DNA of 64,000 nucleotides, from positions 45,183 through 109,182 of the forward strand of contig JAKRSB010000109.1 in NCBI GenBank assembly GCA_022402525.1, written 5' to 3'. Below the pieces are notes generated by a model. The model worked only from the letters and a program-made list of their open reading frames with translations. It ran no database searches and was not told the DNA's origin. The position numbers were made by a program, and so were the translations under genes. How positions within the stretch are numbered: the stretch's first letter is position 1; each line of letters opens with the position of its first letter. Source of the DNA: Thermosynechococcaceae cyanobacterium MS004 (GTDB lineage: Bacteria; Cyanobacteriota; Cyanobacteriia; Thermosynechococcales; Thermosynechococcaceae). This document shows, piece by piece, positions 37,145 through 45,928 of this stretch.

Positions 37145-37816
37145 ATGAAACAAGCATCCTGGCGCAATTTTTGGGTGCGTGGCTTATCCTGCGGAGTAGG
37201 AAGTGCGATCGCGCTGGCCCTATGGCAAGGGGCATTCTCTTTAGATGCCGCAGCGCAGCTCGACTCACCGATTGAGGTGGCCAATCTAGTCTATAAAAAG
37301 CTGCCAAACTTGCCCCTCGAAAATCAGTACATCCGCACAGCGACAAAAAAGCAAGCCGTTGAAAGTACCCTCGTCAGCCGATTGATTCAGTATCACACTC
37401 AGGCCAAAGGGCGATCGCCGCTTTACCGCCTCGACTGGAAAATTACCCTAGCAGACTACCTGGGCGTCAATGACTATCTGCGGGCTGAAGTCTATCCCGG
37501 CAGCCTATTTCTCAGAAATAACCCCATGGAGGGCGATCGCAGGCTGATTCAGGCGCTCAATGTGGGCCAGCGCAATGCTTTGATTCAGGCGATCGTCGAT
37601 GGATTTACGGGGCAAGATAGCACCAGGGCTGCTGTCCCCAGCACACCAGCTCAGACTCCCTCAACCGCTGTACCTGTTTCCGCCCCAGTCAGGCAACCAA
37701 CCTTGATTCCTTTGCCCACCGCAGGCAGCGCAGATTTACTCAAGGCTAAACCCGTCAAGCCGTCCAAGCCGCGACCCACAGGCGACGCTCAGTTTCTGCT
37801 GCCCGCAAATCCCTAA
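37145..37816 (+). CDS. Hypothetical exported protein
   Basis: 223 residues from ATG at 37145, chosen because GGAGGAG lies about 7 bases upstream. The N-terminus (MKQASWRNFWVRGLSCGVG then IALALWQGAFSLDAAAQ) is a signal peptide with a likely cut after AAA-Q. The mature part contains YKKLPNLPLENQYIRTATKKQAV, then a region RLIQYHTQAKGRSPLYRLDWKITLADYLGVNDYL, and a Pro/Thr-rich tail from about 160. I do not recognise a domain. It lies 1 base before the DUF1818 gene and probably shares its transcript. Confidence 0.75.
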   Translation: MKQASWRNFWVRGLSCGVGSAIALALWQGAFSLDAAAQLDSPIEVANLVYKKLPNLPLENQYIRTATKKQAVESTLVSRLIQYHTQAKGRSPLYRLDWKITLADYLGVNDYLRAEVYPGSLFLRNNPMEGDRRLIQALNVGQRNALIQAIVDGFTGQDSTRAAVPSTPAQTPSTAVPVSAPVRQPTLIPLPTAGSADLLKAKPVKPSKPRPTGDAQFLLPANP

Positions 37817-37817
37817 G

Positions 37818-38183
37818 ATGGCGCATCAGTTGCGTTCTGGCGATGGCTGGCGCGTTGGATGGAATCCGGACGCTGCTGCTTTTCAGGCGCTACTGGGTGC
37901 GGATGACTGGGCCGTTGAGCTAACGCAGCCTGAATTTGATGAATTTTGTCGGCTGGCGCAACAGCTCAGCACTGCTCTTGTAGAAATTCGCCCAGAATTG
38001 ATGGCGGAAGAAGCGATCGCTTGTGAAGCCTCTAGTGACTTGCTGTGGATGGAAGTGCGTGGACTCCCCGATGCCTTCAGCCTCAGCTTTATTTTGCTTA
38101 CGGGCAGACGAGCCGAGGGAAGCTGGAGCGCTGCGGCAACCCCAAATATTTTGCGCACGGTTCAAATGCTTCGAGTTTATTAG
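37818..38183 (+). CDS. DUF1818 family protein
   Basis: 121 residues: RSGDGWRVGWNPDAAAFQALLGADDWAVELT, here broken into RSGDGWRVGWNP and LLGADDWAVELTQPEFDEF, matches the DUF1818 proteins that I recall only from cyanobacteria. The middle has AIACEASSDLLWMEVRGLP and the end an ILRTVQMLRVY strand. No signal or membrane segment. Function unknown. ATG at 37818 directly follows the preceding gene's stop. Confidence 0.82.
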   Translation: MAHQLRSGDGWRVGWNPDAAAFQALLGADDWAVELTQPEFDEFCRLAQQLSTALVEIRPELMAEEAIACEASSDLLWMEVRGLPDAFSLSFILLTGRRAEGSWSAAATPNILRTVQMLRVY

Positions 38184-38338
38184 TGTTTGTATAGTGTTTG
38201 AAGCGTTTGGGTGACGCTTGCTCAAGTAAGACGAGGCTTGCACTGAAAAGACGCAGACGAGCCGCAGACGGGCAAAAATCTATCCTTTGGGCGTGGGGCT
38301 ATAAATATTTTGTGATACGCTTATAGAGCATTAATGAC

Positions 38339-38412
38339 CGGGGCGTAGCGCAGCTTGGTAGCGCACTACTTTGGGGTAGTAGGGGTCGTGGGTTCAAATC
38401 CCGCCGCTCCGA
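38339..38412 (+). tRNA. tRNA-Pro (anticodon GGG)
   Basis: 74 bases fold as a complete cloverleaf: acceptor CGGGGCG with CGCTCCG (one G-U), D stem GCGC/GCGC, anticodon stem CTACT/AGTAG around loop TTGGGGT (anticodon GGG), T stem GTGGG/CCCGC around TTCAAAT, discriminator A. The 3' CCA is not encoded. A terminator-like hairpin follows. Confidence 0.96.
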
Positions 38413-38437
38413 TTGGTTTCAAATGCATCGCTCATAG

Positions 38438-38476
38438 GGCCTTTAGAAGTTCAAAGCAGCTTCTGAAGGCCTTTTG
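38438..38476 (+). terminator. Terminator after tRNA-Pro
   Basis: ggcctttagaag (38438-38449) pairs with cttctgaaggcc (38460-38471) in a 12-bp stem with one G-U, followed by TTTTGTGTTG. Confidence 0.85.
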
Positions 38477-38525
38477 TGTTGTCAATTTTTCTAGAAATGG
38501 TCCGCAGCCCATGATGGGCATCCCT

Positions 38526-39029
38526 TCAGGCAGGAATAAACTTCAGCGCGAGGCCATTAATGCAGTAGCGCTTGCCAGTTGGGGGAGGGCCATCCAAAAA
38601 TACATGGCCTAAATGTCCACCACAGCGATCGCAATGAACTTCGGTGCGTCGCATGGCAAATTTAAAGTCTTCCAGGGTGCCTGTGGCTTGATCAATAGGG
38701 GCATAAAAGCTAGGCCAGCCTGTCCCGCTGCTGTACTTTGTAGTAGAAGAAAACAGCGGCTGCTCACATCCAGCGCAAACATAGATTCCTGGACGATTTT
38801 CTTGGTCGAGCGGGCTAGTTCCTGCGCGCTCTGTGCCCTGTTGGCGCAGAATATAAAACTGTTCGGGCGTGAGCCGCGCCCGCCACTCGGCCTCGGTTTT
38901 TGTAATCTGAAAGGGCTGGCGCGGGTCGTTTGCGATCGCGGTTTCTTTGGACACGCCAAATCGATAGTAGGCAAGGCAAGCCGCCCCAGCCATTGCTGCA
39001 CCTGCCTGTAGGAAGTATCTTTTCTTCAT
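38526..39029 (-). CDS. msrB: Peptide-methionine (R)-S-oxide reductase, exported
   Basis: 167 residues. Reduces the R form of methionine sulfoxide, complementing MsrA. Two CxxC pairs for structural zinc (YVCAGCEQPLF and VHCDRCGGHLGHVF) and the catalytic Cys region GKRYCINGLALKF are visible, with GTGWPSFYAPID between. The N-terminus MKKRYFLQAGAAMAGAACLAYYRFG is a hydrophobic signal anchor, so the enzyme likely works outside the cytosol, as does the MsrA at 11248. ATG at 39029. Confidence 0.95.
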   Translation of the reverse strand: MKKRYFLQAGAAMAGAACLAYYRFGVSKETAIANDPRQPFQITKTEAEWRARLTPEQFYILRQQGTERAGTSPLDQENRPGIYVCAGCEQPLFSSTTKYSSGTGWPSFYAPIDQATGTLEDFKFAMRRTEVHCDRCGGHLGHVFLDGPPPTGKRYCINGLALKFIPA

Positions 39030-39030
39030 C

Positions 39031-39090
39031 GTTGAGAATCTAATTGCTGAGAATCTAATTGCTGAGAATCTAATTGCTGAGAATTGAAAA
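39031..39090. repeat. 15-bp tandem repeat, about 3.6 copies
   Basis: Unit gctgagaatctaatt at 39031 (one change), 39046, 39061 and a partial copy at 39076, just upstream of msrB. Confidence 0.94.
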
Positions 39091-39251
39091 TCAGCTAATT
39101 TTAAAATCGGCTAATTTTAGAGCGGTTCACGGGGCCGTTAACGCAAGTTGAAGGGTAGAAGATAAGGGTCGTAAAAACCCATCCCCTCCATTGCGAGGTT
39201 AGCGCCACTTTCTGAAAGGGGTCTGAGTTTTGCCTTAGATATGTATTAAGA

Positions 39252-39404
39252 CGTGAGTTCGATAATGCACTTGAAGCCCCTCACCCCAAACCTCTCTCCC
39301 AAAGGCGAGGGGCTTAAGAAGCTTGATTTTTAATTGCCCCTCATTCTCCCTAGGGAAAAGGAGGATGGGAGGATGAGGGGCGGTTGTTTTTTGTCGAACT
39401 CACG
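39252..39404 (+). mobile_element. MITE-like element, copy 3 (153 bp)
   Basis: Same ends and interior as the other two copies and the same length as copy 2. Flanked by an 8-bp direct repeat TATTAAGA (39244-39251 and 39406-39413). A longer stretch, atatgtattaag, also occurs on both sides. Lies in the gap between msrB and the SWIM gene. No coding capacity. Confidence 0.92.
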
Positions 39405-39453
39405 TTATTAAGAGATATGTATTAAGACCCGAACACTAGAGTATCGGGAGGCT

Positions 39454-40344
39454 TTATTCCGCTTCCCGACTCATCATGGCCGCCATCAGGCTTTGCAGAT
39501 TTACTCGCTGATAAACTTGCCGGAGGGTATCCTGCACCCGCTGAGGGTCAAAACTTCCAGTAGTCGCTGCGGCATCAAGCGGCAGCGGCCCCAGCAAATC
39601 CAGGACGGTTTCTGAAGTGGGGGGTGGAGCAATGACGACCAAAGATGGGTCAAGCTGGTGGTCATAGTTCCAAAAGTTTGCCCTGAGGTTAGGGAAGCGA
39701 TCGCTTACTTCAAGGCTAGGCTGGGCCTCCAGACTTCCCTCTGACTCCGATACCGTCCGGAGTTGGCGCAGCGCATCGATAATTTGCTGCTTTGTGCGCC
39801 CCCGTAGCTCAAATAAAATAAATGGATCTTGGCTAAAGGCATCACCCAGCAGATAGTACACCGCCCCAATATGTTTGCAAGGGTTCACGGGGTCGGGACA
39901 GTCGCAGTCGCTGTGGATATCAAACTTACTGAAGGGAAATAGGCTCAGCCCACTTGCGGTAAACGCATCCTCAATACTCTGGGGCATTTCTCCCGCCAGA
40001 AGCTTAGCCGAGTAAATGGCGCGCTGGGAAAGCTCTTCCACCACATAGCTCCACTGCTCTTCGGTGAAGGCATCCAGCCCTAAAGAGACGTTATAGGGTT
40101 CATCGGCAGTGCCCTGCACCTGTGCCTTCACCTTGGCCCCCTGAAACGCCAGATTCAGCACCCGCCCTTCCCGGACGTAGTTGCGGGCACGCTCTAGTCT
40201 TCGTCGCCACCCAAAGGATTCCAGCACATCTATCCAGCGCTGTGCCCACCATTCCCGTTCGGCGATCGATTGTGTTGGCTCCACGCTGGCTTTGCCTCTT
40301 TGCTGTGCTTTTACGATACTGTGATTTTTACGATACTGTGGCAC
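39454..40344 (-). CDS. SWIM zinc-finger domain protein
   Basis: Up to 296 residues. The SWIM motif is seen as FDIHSDCDCPDPVNPCKHIG (C-x-C, then C-x-H) near residue 150, typical of SWIM proteins often associated with SWI/SNF helicases. The N-terminal region EWWAQRWIDVLESFGWRRRLERARNY matches the usual opening of cyanobacterial members. The start is uncertain: GTG at 40344 leaves only 25 bases to the divergent AI-2E-type gene, and an in-frame GTG at 40284 is an alternative. No SWI/SNF helicase gene is next to it. Probably DNA or protein binding. Confidence 0.85.
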   Translation of the reverse strand: MPQYRKNHSIVKAQQRGKASVEPTQSIAEREWWAQRWIDVLESFGWRRRLERARNYVREGRVLNLAFQGAKVKAQVQGTADEPYNVSLGLDAFTEEQWSYVVEELSQRAIYSAKLLAGEMPQSIEDAFTASGLSLFPFSKFDIHSDCDCPDPVNPCKHIGAVYYLLGDAFSQDPFILFELRGRTKQQIIDALRQLRTVSESEGSLEAQPSLEVSDRFPNLRANFWNYDHQLDPSLVVIAPPPTSETVLDLLGPLPLDAAATTGSFDPQRVQDTLRQVYQRVNLQSLMAAMMSREAE

Positions 40345-40369
40345 GATGCTGTGCTAAGGATAAAACGCT

Positions 40370-41470
40370 GTGAATATTGGGAAATGGATTGGGTTTGCGG
40401 TCCTGTGCGTATCGCTCTTCATCCTGTTACAGATTCGCCAAGTGCTGCTTCTGGGCTTTATGGCAGTGGTGCTGGCCTGCGCCATGAATGCGATCGTGCG
40501 TCAGCTCATGTCCCGATTTAAGCTCAAGCGCAGCTTGGCCATTCCCGTTGTGGTGGGTCTGCTGATTGGGTTTTTCGGCATTTTTGGTCTACTGGTCATT
40601 CCACCCTTTATTGCCCAGTCCCAGGAATTATCGGCGCTGGTGCCCAGAGGCGTGGAGCGATTGATTGCGCTCATTAAGTGGGTTGAAGAACAAATACCGG
40701 GAATAAATCTTTCTGAAACAGGCCTATTAGAAAATCTAAATCGGCAAATTTCCCCCATGGCAGGTGCAATCTTTGCGAACTTCTTTGCCATTTTTTCAAA
40801 TTCTTTGCTTGTCCTGCTCAATACTCTGCTGGTCATTGTCTTAACCTTAATGTTCTTAGTTGAGCCAGAAAAATACCGCGCAATTTTAGTTCGACTCTTT
40901 CCGGCATTTTACCGCCGTCGAGTGGATGAAATTCTCAAGCTTTGCGAAACGGGTCTAGACAACTGGCTGGCGGGTACCCTCTTTAATATGTTCGTTATTG
41001 GGGTCTCTAGCTTTATTGGACTTTTGGTGCTTCAGGTTCGTCTCCCCCTAGCAAGCGCACTGATTGCGGGGTTGCTAGAGGCTATTCCCAACGTTGGCCC
41101 CACCATGAGCGTCATTCCACCCATGGCGATCGCGCTTTTGGATGCCCCCTGGAAAGCAGTTGCTGTCTTGGTGCTGTATCTCTTGATTCAGCAGGCGGAG
41201 CAATATTTTTTAGTGCCGACCGTCATGGCAAAGCAGGTTTCCCTGCTACCTGCAGTGACGCTGCTCTCCCAAATTGCCTTTGCCATCTTTTTTGGTTTTT
41301 TGGGGCTACTCCTGGCCTTGCCCTTAGTTGTTGTCGGTCAAATCTGGATCAAGGAAGTCTTAATTAAAGATGTTTTAGACCACTGGAAAGATGCCTCAGA
41401 CTCCCTAGAAGAAACCTCTCCCGATATCCCTTCCCCCTTAGCGCCTCCAGATGCTCAGCCCACGGGTTGA
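40370..41470 (+). CDS. AI-2E-family membrane transporter
   Basis: 366 residues with seven or eight membrane helices in the pattern of the AI-2E (PerM/TqsA) family: two N-terminal helices, a helical loop (QSQELSALVPRGVERLIALI), then paired helices with the conserved LEAIPNVGPTMSVIPPMAIALL and PLASALIAGLLEAIPNVGP region and QQAEQYFLVPTVMAKQV. Members export autoinducer-2 in E. coli or act as Na+/H+ or other transporters elsewhere; the substrate here is unknown. The start is GTG at 40370. Followed by an inverted repeat at 41491. Confidence 0.9.
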   Translation: MNIGKWIGFAVLCVSLFILLQIRQVLLLGFMAVVLACAMNAIVRQLMSRFKLKRSLAIPVVVGLLIGFFGIFGLLVIPPFIAQSQELSALVPRGVERLIALIKWVEEQIPGINLSETGLLENLNRQISPMAGAIFANFFAIFSNSLLVLLNTLLVIVLTLMFLVEPEKYRAILVRLFPAFYRRRVDEILKLCETGLDNWLAGTLFNMFVIGVSSFIGLLVLQVRLPLASALIAGLLEAIPNVGPTMSVIPPMAIALLDAPWKAVAVLVLYLLIQQAEQYFLVPTVMAKQVSLLPAVTLLSQIAFAIFFGFLGLLLALPLVVVGQIWIKEVLIKDVLDHWKDASDSLEETSPDIPSPLAPPDAQPTG

Positions 41471-41923
41471 TTCCAACATCAACCCTGCCTCACTTGCGCT
41501 GATGGGGTCAAAGCTTCCTGGCATAGATCCCAGCGCAAGTGTATCCAGAAATGACCTCAGCGAGATGAACTCAGCGAGATGAACTCAGCAAAATACGTCT
41601 GCAGGAAGAGGTCTCTAATCCATCAAAAGATAGAGCAGAACGCTGTTTTGGCTGTGATACGTTAGCGTAACGATAGAGTGCAAACTAAACAGCGCAAACT
41701 AAAAGACGCAAATTAATTAGAAAGAGCAAGCTAATAGAAAGCGCAAACTAATAGAAAGCGCAAACTAAAAAGCGTCAATTAGAGTTAGGTTCTGGCCATT
41801 CAGCTAACTTATTTTACTGAACGCTATGGGAATGAGCTTAGTTCTAGCTAAGCGTCAGTCGCCAACCTTGACAAGCATTTAGACATTCAGCGGCGCTTAG
41901 AAAGCCTGTTAGAGAGAGCAAAC
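41471..41923. other. Intergenic stretch with inverted repeat and 17-bp repeats
   Basis: No gene. It holds the inverted repeat at 41491-41541, a pair of gagatgaactcagc repeats at about 41560-41588, and 17-bp near-repeats (ctaatagaaagcgcaaa) between 41690 and 41775, upstream of the response regulator. Confidence 0.5.
41491..41541 (+). terminator. Long inverted repeat after the AI-2E-type gene
   Basis: Perfect 11-base arms cacttgcgctg (41491-41501) and cagcgcaagtg (41531-41541) with a partly self-pairing 29-base middle. There is no T run after it, so it may be a terminator helper or a protein site. Confidence 0.5.
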
Positions 41924-42652
41924 ATGGGCAATATTAGAGTTGTTTTAGTTGAAGATCACGACCTGAGCCGAATTGGCCTTAAAGCAGCCCTTCAGCAGGC
42001 GGATGGCATTGAAGTGGTTGGAGATGCTGCAAGCGGTCGGCAGGGGCTGCATGTTTTAATCTCAACCCAGCCCGATGTGGCCATTATTGATATTGGGCTA
42101 CCGGATATAGACGGCATTGAACTCACGCAGAAATTTAGACAGTCTCAGCGCGAAAGAAATCTAGAGACGACCAAGATCTTGATGCTGACTATGCAGAAAG
42201 AAGAGGATTCAGTGCTCGCAGCGTTTGCAGCGGGCGCGGACTCCTACAGCCTTAAAGATGTCAGTATTGAAAACTTAGTGCATGCCATTCGACTCACCTC
42301 AGAAGGCAATGCTTGGATCGATCCCGCGATCGCGCGGGTTGTGTTGACCCAGGCCCGTAAATCCCAGCCCGTGGCCGTAGACTCAGTCCAAAGCTCAGCG
42401 GCTGAAACCACCACGATTGGAGCGGCTGAGCCAGAATTCCAGGAAATGGTAGACAATTATCCGCTCACAGAGCGAGAGCTTGAGGTTCTAGAACTGATTG
42501 TCGCCGGATGCAGTAACGCAGACATTGCCGAAAAGCTATATATTACCGTCGGGACGGTGAAGACCCACGTTCGGAATATTCTTAACAAGCTTTGTGCAGA
42601 TGACCGCACCCAGGCAGCTGTTCGTGCGCTACGTACAGGACTCGTCAGCTAG
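41924..42652 (+). CDS. NarL/FixJ-family response regulator
   Basis: 242 residues. Receiver domain (1-125) with acidic pocket Glu10-Asp11, phosphoacceptor Asp56 in AIIDIGLPDIDG, Thr89 and Lys111, all in place. A linker with Ser/Ala/Glu follows, then a LuxR-type HTH (about 175-242): LTEREVLELI-like stretch YPLTERELEVLELIVAGCSN, VGTVKTHVRNILNKL. So it is a phosphorylation-controlled DNA-binding regulator. No kinase is adjacent; the orphan kinase at 13240 is one of many possible partners, without evidence. ATG at 41924. Confidence 0.95.
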   Translation: MGNIRVVLVEDHDLSRIGLKAALQQADGIEVVGDAASGRQGLHVLISTQPDVAIIDIGLPDIDGIELTQKFRQSQRERNLETTKILMLTMQKEEDSVLAAFAAGADSYSLKDVSIENLVHAIRLTSEGNAWIDPAIARVVLTQARKSQPVAVDSVQSSAAETTTIGAAEPEFQEMVDNYPLTERELEVLELIVAGCSNADIAEKLYITVGTVKTHVRNILNKLCADDRTQAAVRALRTGLVS

Positions 42653-42764
42653 ACCGGAAAAAGCTTTCAATCTGAGCTATTCGCTGCACTAGAAATCAGT
42701 TGCGATACGAACCAGTTGCGATAGAAATCTGCTGCACTAGAAATCTGCTGAGAAAATCCAGTCG

Positions 42765-43061
42765 CTAAAAATAAGTTGATTCAATACGGTCTAGGGTTTT
42801 ACGCAGGGCGGAAGGAAGCAGGTTTCGCTCTTGCTGAGGCAGAGCCTGATAAGCTTTTGCCAACTGGATCATTTCTAAACTGTGCTGTGTCTGAAGTCGA
42901 TCTAACTGTTGATGAACCTGCACCAGCTTAACGGTCATGGCGTTTAAGCTCCGCTGAAGGTCTTGCGTAGACATCAAAGATCCAGATTCCGTTAGGCTCA
43001 TCCACCACTTCTGTAGCCAGCCCGTCTTGGATTGACCCGATTCGACACTTCCGCTTAGCAC
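42765..43061 (-). CDS. Hypothetical small coiled-coil protein
   Basis: 98 residues from GTG at 43061. Not recognised. After a Trp-rich start (TGWLQKWWMSLTE) comes a helical stretch of about 45 residues with heptad-like spacing (LQRSLNAMTVKLVQVHQQL, then DRLQTQHSLEMIQL), then YQALPQQERNLLPSALRKTL. No signal peptide. Length, absence of competing frames and a coherent helical pattern support a real gene, with some doubt. Confidence 0.6.
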   Translation of the reverse strand: MLSGSVESGQSKTGWLQKWWMSLTESGSLMSTQDLQRSLNAMTVKLVQVHQQLDRLQTQHSLEMIQLAKAYQALPQQERNLLPSALRKTLDRIESTYF

Positions 43062-43562
43062 TGCTTTAAGTCCCCGACTTTTTGTCTACCACACTCAGGT
43101 TGCCCAAGCCTCTACGGAGAATGTCAGGCCCCACAAGAAATTTATCCTCGCTCCCTACAAAAAAATTGGCCGTAACGTGCTCCACTGAGCACAAACCTGC
43201 AGAGAAATGGAGTCAGCCGTGAACTGAACTTGCTGCTGAACTTGCTAAAGTAGTGTCAACACGGTAATTCACTGCGGTAATTCACTATAATTGCCTAATT
43301 GTTGAGCGACTATAATTGTTGAGCGACTATTTGTTGAAGCATTCATTGCTAAACAACTCATTATTGGACAATCTATTGTTGAGCAATCTATATATTGGAC
43401 AACATGTTGGACAACCTACCTATTGTTGGACAACCTATTAGACGAACCAATTGTCGGACTATCTTATTAAATCCTTCAACCAAGCGGCTGGAGTGATTGA
43501 CAAAGTCTCCTCGGCAAAAGCATCTTAAACCCTTTACCAGAGTTTTGACTCAGGATTCAGGA
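43062..43562. other. Divergent intergenic stretch with degenerate repeats
   Basis: No gene found. 43263-43455 is dense with related short repeats: ggtaattcact twice, an exact 17-bp pair taattgttgagcgacta at 43296 and 43313, and several ttggacaac copies. Promoters for the flanking genes must lie here. An in-frame TTG at 43497 could extend the PRC-barrel gene by 22 residues. Confidence 0.5.
43296..43329. repeat. 17-bp tandem duplication
   Basis: taattgttgagcgacta occurs twice in direct succession without change, within a wider degenerate repeat field. Confidence 0.92.
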
Positions 43563-44441
43563 ATGACCCTATCTGAACAGATTCAGCAGCGCTCCGACTT
43601 AATCGGTACCCAGGTCATCACCCGCAACACGGGCAAAAAGCTAGGGGTCATCAACCAGCTTTGGGTCGATATTGACCAGAGAGAGGTCGTTGCCCTTGGC
43701 TTGCGCAGTACGCTCGTCACGGGTGAGCAGCGCTATATGTATCTTGAAAATATTCGGCAAATTGGCGATGTGGTGCTGGTTGAGGACGAGTCTGCCATTG
43801 AAATGGTCAATGACCTGAGCTACAGCACGCTGATTAGCCACGAGGTGATTACGGAAACCGGGGAGAAGCTCGGTAAGGTGCGTGGGTTCAAGTTTGATAC
43901 GGTCAATGGAGAGCTAAAGTCACTGGTGATTGCGTCTCTGGGGCTGCCCCTCATTCCATCCCAGTTGATTAGCACCTACGAAATGCCCGTGGGTGAAATT
44001 GTGAGTACGGGCGCAGAGCGCATCATTGTCTTTGAAGGTGCGGAGGAGCGTCTAGAGCAGGTTACGGTGGGCGTCCTAGAGCGCCTTGGCCTAGGGTCTG
44101 CGCCTTGGGAAGATGACGAAGAGAACTACATCCCAACCCGCACGCCCACGAGCAACCAGCTTGGCTCTGGACAAAAAGCGCCGGCCTACAGTCCGCCAAA
44201 GGCTGCTGCGCCGATGCGGGATGAATGGCAAGAGGAACAAAAGTGGGAGCCTGCTGCTCAGCGTCCGCCTCAGGAGGTTCGCCGTGCGGCAATACCTTTG
44301 CCCTCTGACGAGCCCCAAAAGCTAGAGATTTGGGAAGATGACCTCCAGAAAGATGCCTGGGACGACGAGCCCTACGAAGCGCCGCCCCTCAAGCTCCCTG
44401 AACGGCAAAAGGTGACTGAGTACGAACGTGAAGAATCTTAG
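43563..44441 (+). CDS. PRC-barrel domain protein
   Basis: 292 residues from ATG at 43563, which has AGGA 7 bases upstream and gives the usual cyanobacterial opening MTLSEQIQQRSDLIGTQVI. Two PRC-barrel-like modules follow each other: GTQVITRNTGKKLGVINQL with VALGLRSTLVTG, and ISHEVITETGEKLGKVRGF with LKSLVIASLGLPLIPSQL. The C-terminal 110 residues are Pro/Glu/Asp-rich and probably unstructured (EPQKLEIWEDDLQKDAWD type). PRC barrels occur in RimM and photosystem H subunits; the role of this family is unknown. Confidence 0.85.
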   Translation: MTLSEQIQQRSDLIGTQVITRNTGKKLGVINQLWVDIDQREVVALGLRSTLVTGEQRYMYLENIRQIGDVVLVEDESAIEMVNDLSYSTLISHEVITETGEKLGKVRGFKFDTVNGELKSLVIASLGLPLIPSQLISTYEMPVGEIVSTGAERIIVFEGAEERLEQVTVGVLERLGLGSAPWEDDEENYIPTRTPTSNQLGSGQKAPAYSPPKAAAPMRDEWQEEQKWEPAAQRPPQEVRRAAIPLPSDEPQKLEIWEDDLQKDAWDDEPYEAPPLKLPERQKVTEYEREES

Positions 44442-44519
44442 GCTCATGTCTAGCGACACCTTCTGGTAGCCGTAGATTTTCTGGCGACAGCTTTCTCGCC
44501 GTAATGTTCTTACTTCGTT

Positions 44520-44582
44520 ATGTCTTTAATTGAACACGTCTTTATTGAAAACGTCTTTAACTGAAAATGTCTTTAATTGAAC
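44520..44582. repeat. About 15-bp repeat, 4 copies, across the proA start
   Basis: atgtctttaattgaac-like units follow each other up to the proA start codon, so the first codons of proA are the last copy of the array. Earlier copies also begin with ATG or ACG, which could mislead start prediction. Confidence 0.75.
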
Positions 44583-45847
44583 AGGCTCAGCGGACAGCAC
44601 AAGCTGCCCAGGGTCTCGCAACCCAGTCTACGATCGCCAAAAATCAGGCGCTGGAGGCGATCGCCCAGGCGCTGGAGGCTCATGCTGAGGCAATTTTGGA
44701 GGCCAACCATCAGGACTGTGTGCGATCGCAGGGGTTGGCCAGTGCGCTCTACGCGAGGCTCAAGCTGGATGAGCAAAAGCTCACGGGCGCGATCGCGGGG
44801 GTACGTAGCGTTGCAGCCTTAACCGACCCTGTGGGCGAGGTACAGATTTATCGAGAGCTAGATGCTGGACTTATTCTCAAGCGCGTTTCCTGTCCGTTGG
44901 GGGTGCTGGGCGTCATTTTTGAAGCGCGGCCTGATGCCGTGATTCAAATTTCAGCCCTTGCGGTCAAGTCGGGAAATGGTGCGCTGCTGAAGGGTGGACA
45001 GGAAGCCCTTGCCACCTGTCAGGCAATCTCCAAGGCTATTCAGGCAGGTCTGGCGCAAACCTCCATTTCCCCAGAGGCGATCGCGCTGCTGACCAGCCGG
45101 GAGGAGACCCTTGAGCTTTTGAAGCTGGATCAATACGTCAACCTCATCATTCCCAGAGGGTCAAATTCCTTTGTCCGGTTTGTGCAGGACAATACCCGCA
45201 TTCCGGTGTTGGGCCATGCCGAAGGCATCTGTCATCTATATATCGACCGTGCCGCCAACCTCACCCAAGCCATTCCCATTGCGGTTGACTCTAAGACCCA
45301 GTATCCAGCAGCCTGTAACGCCATCGAAACCCTCCTGGTGCATCAAGACATTGCCCCAACAGCTCTGCCTGAACTCGTCGCTGCACTCCAGGCCAAAGGG
45401 GTGAGCCTGCGCGGGGATACGTCCACGCGCCAAGTGGTTGATCTGGAGCCAGCAACCGCTGAAGATTGGGCCACGGAGTATGGCGACCTCACCCTGTCCA
45501 TTGGCATTGTGGATTCCGTGGAGGCGGCGATCGCCCACATCAATACTTATGGTTCCGGCCATACGGATGCGATCGTCACCGAGGATGAAGCGACAGCGGC
45601 GTTGTTTCTCGCCAATGTGGATGCGGCGGGGGTATTCCAGAACTGTTCGACTCGGTTTGCAGACGGTTTCCGCTATGGATTTGGGGCGGAGGTAGGCATT
45701 AGCACCCAGCAGATGCCGCCCCGTGGCCCTGTTGGACTAGAAGGACTGGTGACTTACAAATACCAGCTCCAGGGAAGTGGCCACATTGTGGCGACCTATT
45801 CCGGCAGTGAGGCAAAGCCCTTTACCCATCAAGACCTCCCAAAATGA
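44567..45847 (+). CDS. proA: Glutamate-5-semialdehyde dehydrogenase
   Basis: Gamma-glutamyl phosphate reductase, second step of proline synthesis, NADPH-dependent. 426 residues, full length. Recognised stretches: [34 protein letters not shown], the catalytic Cys in [27 protein letters not shown] and the end [23 protein letters not shown] at 44567. Short repeats (gtctttaattgaac, about 15 bp) lie just before and across the start. proB is not adjacent. Confidence 0.96.
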   Translation: MSLIEQAQRTAQAAQGLATQSTIAKNQALEAIAQALEAHAEAILEANHQDCVRSQGLASALYARLKLDEQKLTGAIAGVRSVAALTDPVGEVQIYRELDAGLILKRVSCPLGVLGVIFEARPDAVIQISALAVKSGNGALLKGGQEALATCQAISKAIQAGLAQTSISPEAIALLTSREETLELLKLDQYVNLIIPRGSNSFVRFVQDNTRIPVLGHAEGICHLYIDRAANLTQAIPIAVDSKTQYPAACNAIETLLVHQDIAPTALPELVAALQAKGVSLRGDTSTRQVVDLEPATAEDWATEYGDLTLSIGIVDSVEAAIAHINTYGSGHTDAIVTEDEATAALFLANVDAAGVFQNCSTRFADGFRYGFGAEVGISTQQMPPRGPVGLEGLVTYKYQLQGSGHIVATYSGSEAKPFTHQDLPK

Positions 45848-45928
45848 GGTTGCGGGTTCACGGCGGCACGCTAGCTTTAGCGCTGTTTTCTTACAAAAAA
45901 AGCTCAAAAATATGGCTGGCTTAAAACT

